Shown here in pieces: positions 26,549 through 35,563 of a DNA stretch of 64,000 nt. The DNA lies in NCBI RefSeq assembly GCF_965249985.1, contig NZ_OZ252280.1; one strand, 5' to 3'. Every line of letters starts with the position of its first letter. The first letter of the stretch is position 1. The position numbers were made by a program, and so were the translations under genes. This DNA comes from Algiphilus sp022763315. GTDB taxonomy: Bacteria > Pseudomonadota > Gammaproteobacteria > Nevskiales > Nevskiaceae. Below the pieces are notes generated by a model. That model saw only the letters and a list, made by a program, of their open reading frames with translations. It was not told the origin of the DNA and searched no databases.

Positions 26549-27902
26549 GGTAGTGTCCCGAACAGTGTGCAAAAGGGCTTGAGCAGAGGCGGTGGTCATG
26601 GCAAGAGGTTGGTTACCAGACCGAACCCACGCTGAAGGAGCGTACTGCCATGACCACCACGAGCAAGACTAAGGGCTCTGCGGCTGTAGTAGAAGGGCTG
26701 CTGGGTCAGGACCGAGACCAGCTGAAGGCACTGCTGCGTGAGTCGCTGCAGGAGGTGCTGGAAGCGGAGATGACCGACGCTCTGGGCGCTGCTCCCGGAG
26801 CGCGCACGGATGGTCGCTTGGGGTACCGGTCGGGCTATTACCAACGCGGGCTGGTGACGCGTATCGGCAAGCTGGAGCTGCGCGTGCCGCGTGATCGGGA
26901 CGGACACTTTTCCACCGAGCTTTTCGAGCGCTATCAGCGCTCGGAGAAGGCCTTGGTCGCCGCTCTGGCCGAGATGTACGTGCAGGGCGTGTCCACGCGC
27001 AAGGTCAAGGCGATCACCGAAGAGCTGTGCGGCCACAGCTTCTCGGCGACGACGATCAGCCAGATCAACAAGGGGCTGGACGCCGCTCTGAAGCGTTTTG
27101 CGAACCGGAAACTGGAAGAACCCTATCCCTACCTGATCGTCGATGCCCGCTACGAAAAGGTGCGTGTTGACGGCATCATCCAGTCTCAGGCGGTGTTGAT
27201 CGCGATCGGCATCAACTGGGACGGCCGCCGTCAGATCCTCGCCGTGGAGCTGGCCAACCGCGAGTCTGGCTCCAGCTGGAAGGACTTCCTGCTGCGGCTG
27301 CGAAAGCGCGGCCTCAAGGGGGTCGAGCTGGTCGTCTCCGACGACCATGCCGGGCTGCGCAAGAGCCTGCAGGAAGTCCTGCCCGAAGCCGCCTGGCAGC
27401 GCTGCTACGTGCATTTCCTGCGCAATGCGCTGGACTATCTGCCGCGCAAGGCCGATGACGACTGCCTGCAGGAGCTGCGCTGGATCTACGACCGCCGCGA
27501 CCTCAAGGAAGCCCAGGCGGATCTCGCCGCCTGGCTCAAGCGCTGGGAGGGCCGCTATCCCAAGCTCACTGACTGGGCCGAAGAGCAGATCGGCGAGACG
27601 CTGACCTTCTACCGCCTGCCGCGCCAGCACCACAAGCACATGAAGAGCACCAACCTGCTGGAGCGGCTCAACGAAGAGATCAAGCGCCGCACCCGCGTCG
27701 TACGCATCTTCCCCAACCCCGAATCCTGCCTGCGGCTCATCCGCGCCCTCTGCGTCGAGACCCACGAGGCCTGGCTGGAGGACAACCGCTACATCAACAT
27801 GGACCTGCTGCGCGAACAGAAAAAGCTCGCGCTGAAGGCCGCCGCCTGATCAATTCGAAGCCATGACCGCCAAAAGCTTTTTGCACAACTTGACGGACAC
27901 AA
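26549..27902 (+). mobile_element. Complete IS256-family insertion sequence
   Basis: A 1354-bp element with imperfect inverted ends sharing GTGTCC and TGTGCAAAA (left from about 26553, right read inward from 27900). It is flanked by an 11-bp direct repeat and carries one intact transposase. Clean ends and an intact repeat suggest a recent insertion into the Tn7-like element. No second copy is in the window. Confidence 0.85.
26650..27849 (+). CDS. IS256-family transposase
   Basis: A 399-residue mutator-type transposase. The DDE residues are D165 (YLIVDARYEKVR), D231 (LVVSDDHAGL) and E343 in LNEEIKRRTR, the family N-x-E-x-K-R-R motif. The insertion-domain segment WQRCYVHFLRNALDYLP between the second D and the E carries the C/HxxH-type motif of the family. 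At this length and with no internal stop it should be active. The GC content is higher than that of the surrounding transposon cargo, consistent with separate arrival. Confidence 0.96.
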   Translation: MTTTSKTKGSAAVVEGLLGQDRDQLKALLRESLQEVLEAEMTDALGAAPGARTDGRLGYRSGYYQRGLVTRIGKLELRVPRDRDGHFSTELFERYQRSEKALVAALAEMYVQGVSTRKVKAITEELCGHSFSATTISQINKGLDAALKRFANRKLEEPYPYLIVDARYEKVRVDGIIQSQAVLIAIGINWDGRRQILAVELANRESGSSWKDFLLRLRKRGLKGVELVVSDDHAGLRKSLQEVLPEAAWQRCYVHFLRNALDYLPRKADDDCLQELRWIYDRRDLKEAQADLAAWLKRWEGRYPKLTDWAEEQIGETLTFYRLPRQHHKHMKSTNLLERLNEEIKRRTRVVRIFPNPESCLRLIRALCVETHEAWLEDNRYINMDLLREQKKLALKAAA

Positions 27903-28041
27903 CCTCGCTATTGAGGCTCGCCTCCACCGCTCGATAGACTGCAGGAAGGCAGCCTCAACAGCGCCACGAATAAGCAGCGGGACGCTCTGCTAAGAACGCA
28001 TGGGTGCTCGGTCTTAGCCGGTACATAATTCGGGAGACATA

Positions 28042-29961
28042 GTGGGCAGGCCGTACGAACACGAACTAGCTGCGCTTTACACGACAACCTCAGAGGTCTT
28101 CGCCATGGACCTCTCACCACTCCAGAGGGTCATCGCGGACGGCGCTAGTCGCGGCCTCATCGTTGTCGCCTCCGGTGGATCTACAACTTCGGCCAGCTTG
28201 GCTGCTGACCTTCATATGGCAGCAGTAGGAAATCTGGCCCGAGCGATGTCTCCGCTTGAGTTCCGAGCTCTCGAGGCGCTTGCAAATTCGAACGTGTGGC
28301 TCATTAGTGCTGGCGGCGAAAACCACGACATCCTCGATGCCGCACGTCATGCTTTCTTATCTGGCGCTCACTCTGTCACTGCAATCGTTGCTAGCCGGCA
28401 GTCGAAGTTGTCCGACCTTGTCGAACAGCACGAGTCGGGGCGCGTGATCACTCTTGAGTTGACATGCGGGAAAGACGGTTTTCTTGCAACCAATAGCCTT
28501 TGGGGGACTTGTTTGCTCTTGGTGAGAGCCTTCCGTGCCGTGTTCTCCAGCGCGGAGAGAGGGGTCGAGGCCCCGGATGCGCAAGCGATGATCACCTGGG
28601 CACGCAACGCGGTTACGGAACAATTCAAACCGTGCAGCAACCTCGTGTTGATTGGAGATCCAAGCACATTGGTCGGGGCCCGGGATTTAACCATGAGGGC
28701 CGAGGAAGCGGCGCTCGCTTCTATCTGGGCCACTGACCTGCGAAACCTGGGCCATGGCCGTCATTATTGGTTCGCGGCTCATGGCCGCAATGCGTGCGCC
28801 TACTTCCTGGTTTCAGAGGAATACACCGGTTTTGCTAACAAGTGCGCCGAATTGATCGGCACTGGCAGTCCGGCGACCGTAGTTACGATTCCAGGTGACT
28901 CTGATACCAGGATGCTAAGCGCGATCGCCTTCTCCCTCTACGCCGCTGGAGCGCTGGGTGCACATATACGCCGTGACCCTGGCCGTCCCGGCGTACCGAA
29001 GTTTGGGGAGTCCCTGTACAACCTTCGGATGCCCTATCAGGAGCGGGCGGCCTCATACGATCGTGAACAGCGCATTATTGCCGCCAAGCTAGGCATGGCC
29101 CCGACCGACGCGCTGCTAGAACGCGACGCCTATGAGCAATGGAAGCTACATTTGCGTGGTTTCGAAGAGAGGCTGAGAGGGGCAAGCGTCCGAGCTCTCA
29201 TTTTCGATTATGACGGCACGCTGATCGACACAACTCGAAGATTCGAGCCCCTCGCCGCGCCCATCGTCGAAGAGTTGATCCGCGTACTCAATGCCGGCCA
29301 AACAGTCGGAATTGCGACGGGCCGGGGCGATTCCTGTGGCGAAGCCCTGCGGGCGGCACTTCCCAAGCATCTTTGGGCTAAAGTGACCATTGGGTACTAC
29401 AACGGTTCGTTGATAAGGCGCCTTGACGATACTTCTTTCCTGGAAAAGGAAGCGAGCGAGCAAATTATGAACGTTCGCCGACGGATAGAGGATATCGCGC
29501 CTTCAGGCCGAAGGGCATCGATCCGGACGTACGAGAAACAGTGTTCGGTCACGTTCTATGACGGACGAAGTGTCGAACAAGGTTGGATGGAAGTTTCCGC
29601 CGTCTTGGCCAGCTTGATTGACAATCAAATGGTTAAGGTTTGGAAATCGTCGCATTCGGTCGATATCGTGTTATCCGATGTTTCGAAGACTGCCGTGGTA
29701 GATGCTATCGCCCAACAGCTCGGCTGCACCGTCGAGAACATCGTATGCATCGGCGACCAAGGTCGATGGCCAGGCAACGACACTGAATTGCTAGGAAACC
29801 CTCTTTCCCTTTCCGCCGACCGTTGCTCCTTCACTCCCGACCGCTGCTGGAACCTAGCGGGGTTTCCTCGGAGGCAACTCGCCTCAACACTTGCCCAACT
29901 CCGCCTATTCGATGGAGGACCTGGGCGACCGTTCGCATATCGAGGTGAACTCAGTGAATAA
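28042..29961 (+). CDS. SIS-domain/HAD-hydrolase fusion, first gene of the five-gene operon
   Basis: A 639-residue two-domain enzyme. Residues about 1-350 form a SIS-type sugar-phosphate-binding module related to aminosugar isomerases (MGRPYEHELAAL, VVASGGSTTSASLAADLH, VWLISAGGENHDILDAA). Residues about 380-620 are a HAD phosphatase of the Cof/SPP kind: motif I DYDGTLIDT near D389, motif II IATGRG, the motif III lysine in LSDVSKTAVVDAI, and motif IV GDQGRWPGNDTELL near 571. It starts with GTG preceded by GGGAG and overlaps the next gene. A SIS-HAD fusion suggests isomerisation and dephosphorylation of a sugar phosphate or nucleotide-like metabolite; the substrate is unknown. Confidence 0.85.
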   Translation: MGRPYEHELAALYTTTSEVFAMDLSPLQRVIADGASRGLIVVASGGSTTSASLAADLHMAAVGNLARAMSPLEFRALEALANSNVWLISAGGENHDILDAARHAFLSGAHSVTAIVASRQSKLSDLVEQHESGRVITLELTCGKDGFLATNSLWGTCLLLVRAFRAVFSSAERGVEAPDAQAMITWARNAVTEQFKPCSNLVLIGDPSTLVGARDLTMRAEEAALASIWATDLRNLGHGRHYWFAAHGRNACAYFLVSEEYTGFANKCAELIGTGSPATVVTIPGDSDTRMLSAIAFSLYAAGALGAHIRRDPGRPGVPKFGESLYNLRMPYQERAASYDREQRIIAAKLGMAPTDALLERDAYEQWKLHLRGFEERLRGASVRALIFDYDGTLIDTTRRFEPLAAPIVEELIRVLNAGQTVGIATGRGDSCGEALRAALPKHLWAKVTIGYYNGSLIRRLDDTSFLEKEASEQIMNVRRRIEDIAPSGRRASIRTYEKQCSVTFYDGRSVEQGWMEVSAVLASLIDNQMVKVWKSSHSVDIVLSDVSKTAVVDAIAQQLGCTVENIVCIGDQGRWPGNDTELLGNPLSLSADRCSFTPDRCWNLAGFPRRQLASTLAQLRLFDGGPGRPFAYRGELSE

Positions 29962-31093
29962 CGAAGTGGCACTCGAACTGTTAGCGAAAGTGATGGACTG
30001 GCAGCTTGATAAAGCGGTTGACGAGATGCGGTGGTGGAAACTGATCTCAGCCGTCAAATACGATGGTTACCGTGACTTCCTCGCGGGTGCGCGATTTCTT
30101 GAAAGCCTCGTGGGCTGGTTGCTGCAGTTCAGCGAGGAAGATAGAGAGGCGGCATACAAGTTCGCTCGCCACCGCTTGGTCTACGTCAGCGCGCTTGAAC
30201 GAGAACGGTTGATCCAAGCGATGTATCCCCGGACGGTCTACCCCAGACTACTGAAGGCAGTTGCCAATAAAGCGCAAATCCCACCATGGAAAGTCCATAA
30301 GAGTGGCGAGCTCATGAAGCAGGTGAGGATTGCGAGACGTAGAACTCTGTTTCTGGGGCTTAGCGATGGCGCACGTCTTGACTCGTTCCGTCACGCCAAC
30401 GTGGGGGGCCGTATCTCGAATGAACAAGTTGTCATGGGCGCCCAGCTGGACAAGCGCAAATGGGCTGATCTGAAGAAGGATCTGACGCGCGACCTACAGC
30501 ACCTCGGGGCGGACATCGAGCCCACTTTCGACTGCATTTACCTAGTGGACGACTTTTCAGCTTCTGGGACGTCATTTCTGCGGAACGAAGGATCCGATGA
30601 AGGCGCGGACTGGAAGGGCAAGCTGCCCCGGTTTTTAGAGTCGCTTGGATTCAATGAGGACCCAATACAGGCAGATAATTGGAGACTCATCGTGCATCAC
30701 TTGATGATTACGGATAAAGCGTGTAAGCACTTACAGGATAGCATTCAAGAGTTTATGGCCTGCGCGGATGAATGCTTGCCCCGGTTTAGTGACTACGAGG
30801 TGACTTACGGGCATAAATTTTCAGAGCGCCTTCCAGTGCAAGAGGGTTGCCCGCTGGACGAAGAGGTAATCCCGCTTACAGATGACTACTACGACAACGC
30901 GATTGAGACGCCAGCCACTCGCAAGGGGGGTGTTGACCACTTAGGTATGGGCTATGCGGCTTGCGGCTTGCCTTTGGTGTTGGACCACAACACACCCAAC
31001 AACTCCCTTGCGATGCTGTGGGCGGAGTCTGCGGGCAAGAACGGAAGCCATCAGATGCGCCCGTTATTTCGCCGTCGGCAACGCCACGAGTAA
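29954..31093 (+). CDS. Phosphoribosyltransferase-like protein
   Basis: A protein of about 379 residues with a type I PRTase PRPP-binding loop: CIYLVDDFSASGTSF near residues 194-208 has the hydrophobic run, acidic pair and GT expected. Upstream, FLGLSDGARLDSFRHAN may supply the PPi loop. The start is uncertain. I favour the GTG at 29954, which has GAGGTGA about 7 bp upstream and overlaps the SIS-HAD stop; an ATG at 29912 would add 14 residues. The protein is longer than salvage PRTases and has helical extensions at both ends. A stand-alone PRTase next to a kinase and a phosphatase points to nucleoside-like chemistry. Confidence 0.8.
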   Translation: MNNEVALELLAKVMDWQLDKAVDEMRWWKLISAVKYDGYRDFLAGARFLESLVGWLLQFSEEDREAAYKFARHRLVYVSALERERLIQAMYPRTVYPRLLKAVANKAQIPPWKVHKSGELMKQVRIARRRTLFLGLSDGARLDSFRHANVGGRISNEQVVMGAQLDKRKWADLKKDLTRDLQHLGADIEPTFDCIYLVDDFSASGTSFLRNEGSDEGADWKGKLPRFLESLGFNEDPIQADNWRLIVHHLMITDKACKHLQDSIQEFMACADECLPRFSDYEVTYGHKFSERLPVQEGCPLDEEVIPLTDDYYDNAIETPATRKGGVDHLGMGYAACGLPLVLDHNTPNNSLAMLWAESAGKNGSHQMRPLFRRRQRHE

Positions 31094-31098
31094 CAGCC

Positions 31099-33024
31099 TT
31101 GCCAAATCCATTTAAACATCGCGCCAGCGAATATCAGGGCAACGAGTTCGAATTCCTGGCGACGTTGACACCCTCACTGTTCCGCATGACTCTCGACGAG
31201 TACAAGGACCCTGAGGACCTGTTAACAAGGGTAGTAGTGTTTAGCGCCCCCCCGGGTACGGGTAAGACCACGCTTTCTCGCTTCTTCCAGTTCGCGACAC
31301 TTTCTCGACTTCTCGATAAACAACGCCGTAGTCCGGACAAGCAACATGAAGAGCTGCTCCAACTCGCGTCTGAGCGAGGATTTATATCGCACGAACGTGT
31401 TTCTGTTTGCGGTGCGCGAGTTTCGCTTGAGCGTGACTACCGAGACCTAGCGCTATTGGGATATCGCCAGGAAACGGCAGATACCCTTCTACTTAGTCTT
31501 CTCGGTGCCCGTGCAGTTCTGTCGTGGCGACGTGGCTTCCAAGATGCTGGATTAAGCCTCAATTCTATTCGCGTCGTACCGACCAGCGAGGGTAGTGCCC
31601 GACTTGATTCAATCGGCGGTAGCAACTTTCAAAGCATCGTTGAACGTGCGGAATTCGTCGAGTCACGCCTTTTTCAACTGACGACGCGTTTTGTTCCGCC
31701 TAACGAGGAGGAGCTACTCGAATCTATACGATCTTCGTTCCTTCCTTTGGTGGCCATTTCTCGTTTCGAGCTCCCAGATAATCACGGGCAGGTCCTACCA
31801 CTGTTGATGATGGATGACGCCCACTCCATTAGTCGCGAGCAACACGACGCCCTCTTGAACCACCTATCCAGTCGAGAAGTCGTTATTGGGCGTTGGGTTC
31901 TACAACGAATGGAAGCATTAGATGCTGAAGGTGTAATCGCCTGGGGGGACGAAACAAGACCTAATCCTACAAGTGGCCTGCAAAGGAGCCGGTCCGTTCT
32001 CGATATTCGAATGACCCAGTCTTACGATGAGGCGAGAGGCGCCGTTCGTAAGCGGTTTCGGAAAGCAGTAGCTGAGTTGGTATCCCGCAATATTGCGCAA
32101 ATGCCGAACCTGACAAGGTTGGGCATCACCATTCCCAACTTAGAGGAGCGGAGCGAGCCGACGGATAAGCAGCTCGAAAAGCTGAACAAGCGTATGGAAA
32201 GCGCGATTTCGCAATTGGAGCTACCCCCCGCACAAGTAAAGCAAATCGTCGATGGCGTCAGAGAGTATCTGCGAGAGAAGCCGCAGTACAGCTCGAACGG
32301 ACTACTTCCCCCGATGGCAACAATTCTCTTGCACCGCCAGTTCAAACGCACCCCCCAGAGGTCGTTGTTCGACGAGAGTTCACAGCCTGAACTAGCGGAA
32401 GAGGTACAAGTTGCCGCTGATCCCGGTATTCTCGCCGGAGCACAAGTTCACGCGTGGCACCGGGCCGGCCTTTCCTACCTAGGGGGCCTTGATACGCTAG
32501 CAGATCTCGGCAGCGAGAACGCTGAAACAGCCCTCCAACTTGCCTGGCAGATTATTCGATTACTTGAGGCTTCGTTGATCGCGTATGACCGCCGCGGGTC
32601 CACGGCACTGAGCGTCAATGACCAACACGAAGCGCTCCGACGCGAATCCGAGCGAATTCTTAGCGAATGGAGCTTCCCTTATGCGGTCGAGGTGCGTCGA
32701 CTCGTGGATCGAATTGCACGACGGTGCGTTGATCGTAGCTTGGAAGACTCAGCGCCGCTTGGCGGTGGTGCGCACGCAATAGGAATTGACCAAGAGAAAT
32801 TCGGCGCCGTGCTTGAAGAACCCCGATTCCGCGAGGTATTGCGCTTTGCGTGTGGGTACAACGCTCTTGTACTGACACCTGGGAGAAGAGCCAAGGGCAA
32901 GATCTGGACATTACTCGAACTCTGCGGTCCTGCGATAGCGGCCCATGGATTGACGACCAGTCGAGGCGGATTCATTCCGCTAAAGGTGAACGAACTGATT
33001 GCCATGATCGACGAGGCGGAGTAA
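31099..33024 (+). CDS. P-loop NTPase of unknown family, third gene of the operon
   Basis: About 641 residues. Walker A SAPPGTGKTTLSRF is near residues 47-60 and Walker B LLMMDDAHSIS near 235-245, so it is a probable AAA/STAND-like ATPase with a large helical C-terminal half (about residues 300-640). The start is a TTG at 31099, 5 bp after the PRTase stop; there is no ATG before residue 28 or so, and starting there would trim a conserved-looking N-terminus. The stop TAA overlaps the next ATG (TAATG). It could be the sensor or effector-gating ATPase of the operon; no nuclease motif is visible. Confidence 0.78.
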   Translation: MPNPFKHRASEYQGNEFEFLATLTPSLFRMTLDEYKDPEDLLTRVVVFSAPPGTGKTTLSRFFQFATLSRLLDKQRRSPDKQHEELLQLASERGFISHERVSVCGARVSLERDYRDLALLGYRQETADTLLLSLLGARAVLSWRRGFQDAGLSLNSIRVVPTSEGSARLDSIGGSNFQSIVERAEFVESRLFQLTTRFVPPNEEELLESIRSSFLPLVAISRFELPDNHGQVLPLLMMDDAHSISREQHDALLNHLSSREVVIGRWVLQRMEALDAEGVIAWGDETRPNPTSGLQRSRSVLDIRMTQSYDEARGAVRKRFRKAVAELVSRNIAQMPNLTRLGITIPNLEERSEPTDKQLEKLNKRMESAISQLELPPAQVKQIVDGVREYLREKPQYSSNGLLPPMATILLHRQFKRTPQRSLFDESSQPELAEEVQVAADPGILAGAQVHAWHRAGLSYLGGLDTLADLGSENAETALQLAWQIIRLLEASLIAYDRRGSTALSVNDQHEALRRESERILSEWSFPYAVEVRRLVDRIARRCVDRSLEDSAPLGGGAHAIGIDQEKFGAVLEEPRFREVLRFACGYNALVLTPGRRAKGKIWTLLELCGPAIAAHGLTTSRGGFIPLKVNELIAMIDEAE

Positions 33025-34136
33025 TGAATAGTTGCCGCTGGGAAGAAGGACTGGCACACCTCGGCGAAGAAGTCCCCGAATTCCTGGATTCATTATTGTC
33101 CGATGGGACCAGGAACGTCCTTTACATCGCGGGAGCTGGCTTTGATCCGCGGTCATCGCAATTGCCAAGTATAGTTGCGAAGAACGGGGTTTCACGCCGA
33201 GGAATCTTTATAAGAGAAGAGCGTCCGAACCCCGATTACGAACTGGTGAGGCGCGGCGACGATAACGCAGAGGTGCTTGGACGCCTATATCCAACCTCCG
33301 ATGTTATCTCTGTGCACATATTCGATGAGGAACACGCCGTTGTCGGCGGGCAAAGTGTTTGCCTGAAGATCCGGGACTGCCTCTCGGATTCTCAACTAAA
33401 CGAATTTACCGACGTCATTGTTGACATATCAGCCCTTTCAATTGGCGTGAGCTTTCCAATAGTGGGGCTGCTTTTTGAGAAGCTTGACCAACAGGACAGA
33501 ATCAATCTGCATGTTGTTGCAGCTGCTTCACCGCAATCTGGGCAATTCGCCGAGATTGCGGAGTTTGCAGAACGTTATCAGCACCCTAAAGGTTTTAAGG
33601 GCGACCGGTCGGAAGCGGACGACACTGTTCGGCTTTGGTTGCCACAGCTCACTTCGGCAAAGAAACGTGCCTTTTCTAACCTTTACAAGGAATTAGAGCC
33701 TAGAGAAGTCTGCCCAATTTTTCCTTTTCCCTGCCATGAGCCGCGCCAGGTTGAGCAACTGCTTGAGGACTTCAGTGGTGAGCTCACCGACGAATGGGGT
33801 GTGGACTTGCATCAGATGCTCTTTGCTGCAGAACACGACCCGCTTGATCTTTATAGAACCATCGCTCGCGTGCATGTCACGCGCAAGGATGTGTACGACC
33901 GAGCGGGGCGTTTGTCAGCAACGGTCTTGTCACCAATAGGGTCCAAAGCGCAGGCAATCGGGGCCTTGATGGCTGCACTGGAGTTCGACCTGCCGGTGGC
34001 TTACGTCGAGGCGCGTCGCTTCGTTCCAAGTCAAGAGCCATGCTCTGGAGAATTGGACTCGACGCGACTTGTTCATGTTTGGCTCCTTGGGGAGGTGTAT
34101 CCTCTACACAGGTCAGGAGCGTCAAATGACACTTGA
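33024..34136 (+). CDS. Unrecognised operon protein with CARF-like C-terminal motif
   Basis: A 370-residue soluble protein. The N-terminus has a Rossmann-like strand-loop (RNVLYIAGAGFDPRSSQLP). The middle has IVDISALSIGVSFPIVGLLFE. Near residues 300-335 it reads LSPIGSKAQAIGALMAALE followed by LPVAYVEARRF. The spacing of a small-residue GSK turn, a helix and a YV strand recalls CARF nucleotide-sensor domains (GGTK, helix, xxYV), but the match is short and unproven. It overlaps the NTPase stop by 1 bp and the PfkB start by 11 bp. I do not recognise the family. Confidence 0.7.
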   Translation: MNSCRWEEGLAHLGEEVPEFLDSLLSDGTRNVLYIAGAGFDPRSSQLPSIVAKNGVSRRGIFIREERPNPDYELVRRGDDNAEVLGRLYPTSDVISVHIFDEEHAVVGGQSVCLKIRDCLSDSQLNEFTDVIVDISALSIGVSFPIVGLLFEKLDQQDRINLHVVAAASPQSGQFAEIAEFAERYQHPKGFKGDRSEADDTVRLWLPQLTSAKKRAFSNLYKELEPREVCPIFPFPCHEPRQVEQLLEDFSGELTDEWGVDLHQMLFAAEHDPLDLYRTIARVHVTRKDVYDRAGRLSATVLSPIGSKAQAIGALMAALEFDLPVAYVEARRFVPSQEPCSGELDSTRLVHVWLLGEVYPLHRSGASNDT

Positions 34137-35145
34137 GCATGTAGCCATCGGTACGCCGAGAAGCGCCCTCGTCACCGGGTTTGTCGCGCTCGACGTATTG
34201 CATGTTGATGGGGCCGCTCGGGGCTCTCGTTACCGCGCGGGGGGAACTGCAGGCAATGTTGCAGCCATTCTAGGGGCGCTTGGGTGGGGAACGACGATCG
34301 CAGGCCCAAGGCGTGGGTCGTTAGTTTCCAACTTGGCGGTTGGTGACTTCGAACGCTGTGGGGCGGTTTATCATGAGTTGTACGATCAAGATTTCCCCGT
34401 CGTCGTCGAACATTTGCAACGCGGTGAATCGCACCGTTTCTCATTCAGTTGTCCGACCTGTGGGCATGGGTTCCCTACTTTCCGGCGAAGCACATCCCCC
34501 CTCCCGGAGCTTGCCTCCTTATTGCAAGGCCGGGACGTCTTCTTCGTAGATCGCTTATTTCCAGGAGTGGTTGAAGCAGCTTTCGCTGCGCGAGAACGTG
34601 GAACCGTGGTCGTTTATGAGCCCTCGGATCCTGCGGATCAGCCTTGGTCGGCCGAGATGCTAGCCACCGCAGATATAGTTAAGTATTCGTCAGACAGGGA
34701 GAAGAAAATGCCCTGGTTAACCGATGGGTCCGATTCATTGGTCGTGAGGACAGAAGGGGCTAAAGGCGCGGCATGGCGCTGGCGCGACATCTCAGTCGAA
34801 GACTGGCGCACGCTTCCCGCTAGCCCTGCCGCAAATGTGGTTGATACCTGCGGAGCCGGCGACTGGATGACTGCAGGTTTACTGATGGGCATGTTTGAAC
34901 TCATGAGCGCTCACCGACAAGGTATAAGCCCGCAAGAGGTCGACCGAGAAGTGCTTGCAGCACAAAAGCTCGCGTCGTGGAGTTGCAGGTTCGCGGGTGC
35001 TCGGGGTGCTCTTTACGAAGCAGGCGCGCGCGAGGCGCTTCGTCACCTATCCGGCGATCGATCATTAGTATCCGCGGTCGATAGTCATGCCCTCGTGGAA
35101 CCGGTAGAAGCCATTGAGTCTTGCGTGGTGTGCACCGGAGCGTGA
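34126..35145 (+). CDS. PfkB/ribokinase-family carbohydrate or nucleoside kinase
   Basis: A 339-residue PfkB kinase. The substrate motif RAGGTAGNVAAILGALGW is near residues 35-53, and the catalytic signature VVDTCGAGDWMTAGLL near 238-253 contains the anion hole and base Asp. Odd features are two cysteine pairs absent from normal family members: CPTCGHGF near residues 107-114 and CVVC at the extreme C-terminus, which could bind zinc together. AGGAG precedes the ATG, which overlaps the upstream gene by 11 bp. It ends the five-gene operon. The likely role is phosphorylating the sugar or nucleoside handled by the SIS-HAD and PRTase enzymes. Confidence 0.85.
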   Translation: MTLEHVAIGTPRSALVTGFVALDVLHVDGAARGSRYRAGGTAGNVAAILGALGWGTTIAGPRRGSLVSNLAVGDFERCGAVYHELYDQDFPVVVEHLQRGESHRFSFSCPTCGHGFPTFRRSTSPLPELASLLQGRDVFFVDRLFPGVVEAAFAARERGTVVVYEPSDPADQPWSAEMLATADIVKYSSDREKKMPWLTDGSDSLVVRTEGAKGAAWRWRDISVEDWRTLPASPAANVVDTCGAGDWMTAGLLMGMFELMSAHRQGISPQEVDREVLAAQKLASWSCRFAGARGALYEAGAREALRHLSGDRSLVSAVDSHALVEPVEAIESCVVCTGA

Positions 35146-35161
35146 CTCAATCACCGTGCTC

Positions 35162-35494
35162 CTACGGCGCCAACAAGTCCGCCAAATCTCTGAGGGCCGC
35201 AGCTAGTTGACGGGCTGTCAACGGCTGTTGCGCGACGCGCTCCGAGATTAAGTGCCGGGCGACCTCCGTAGACTTTTTCCTGCACGTCAAATAATTAAAA
35301 ATCTCTACTAGAGTTGGCGTCTCTCGCGGCGGCTCACTGTTCAGAGCTGCACCTACGGCGCTGGCGGAGCGGCCGGTCGCCTTAGTTAAAGCACTGTTAG
35401 TTATCCCATTCTCATCCATCAGACGCCTTGCTACAGCTTGCATCCTGGCGGCAGCTTCACTTTCTGGTGCTGAGGGACGACCTACTTTGGCCAC
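35162..35494 (-). CDS. Small helix-turn-helix-like regulator
   Basis: A 110-residue basic N-terminus (MAKVGRPSAPESEAAARMQ) of the kind seen in small DNA-binding proteins, then ALTKATGRSASAVGAALN, which fits a recognition-helix region. The C-terminal half is helical. It is divergent from the NADAR gene with a 69-bp AT-rich gap and ends 16 bp from the convergent PfkB stop. It probably regulates NADAR. Family not recognised. Confidence 0.6.
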   Translation of the reverse strand: MAKVGRPSAPESEAAARMQAVARRLMDENGITNSALTKATGRSASAVGAALNSEPPRETPTLVEIFNYLTCRKKSTEVARHLISERVAQQPLTARQLAAALRDLADLLAP

Positions 35495-35563
35495 GTCTAG
35501 TCACATTTGTCACTCTATTAAAAATAGTTTACTCTTATCCTACGCCAATTAGCAATCGCCGAC

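Noticed and set aside
26596..27765. Long minus-strand frame opposite the IS256 transposase
   Set aside because: Shadow frame; the plus-strand protein has the full DDE motif.
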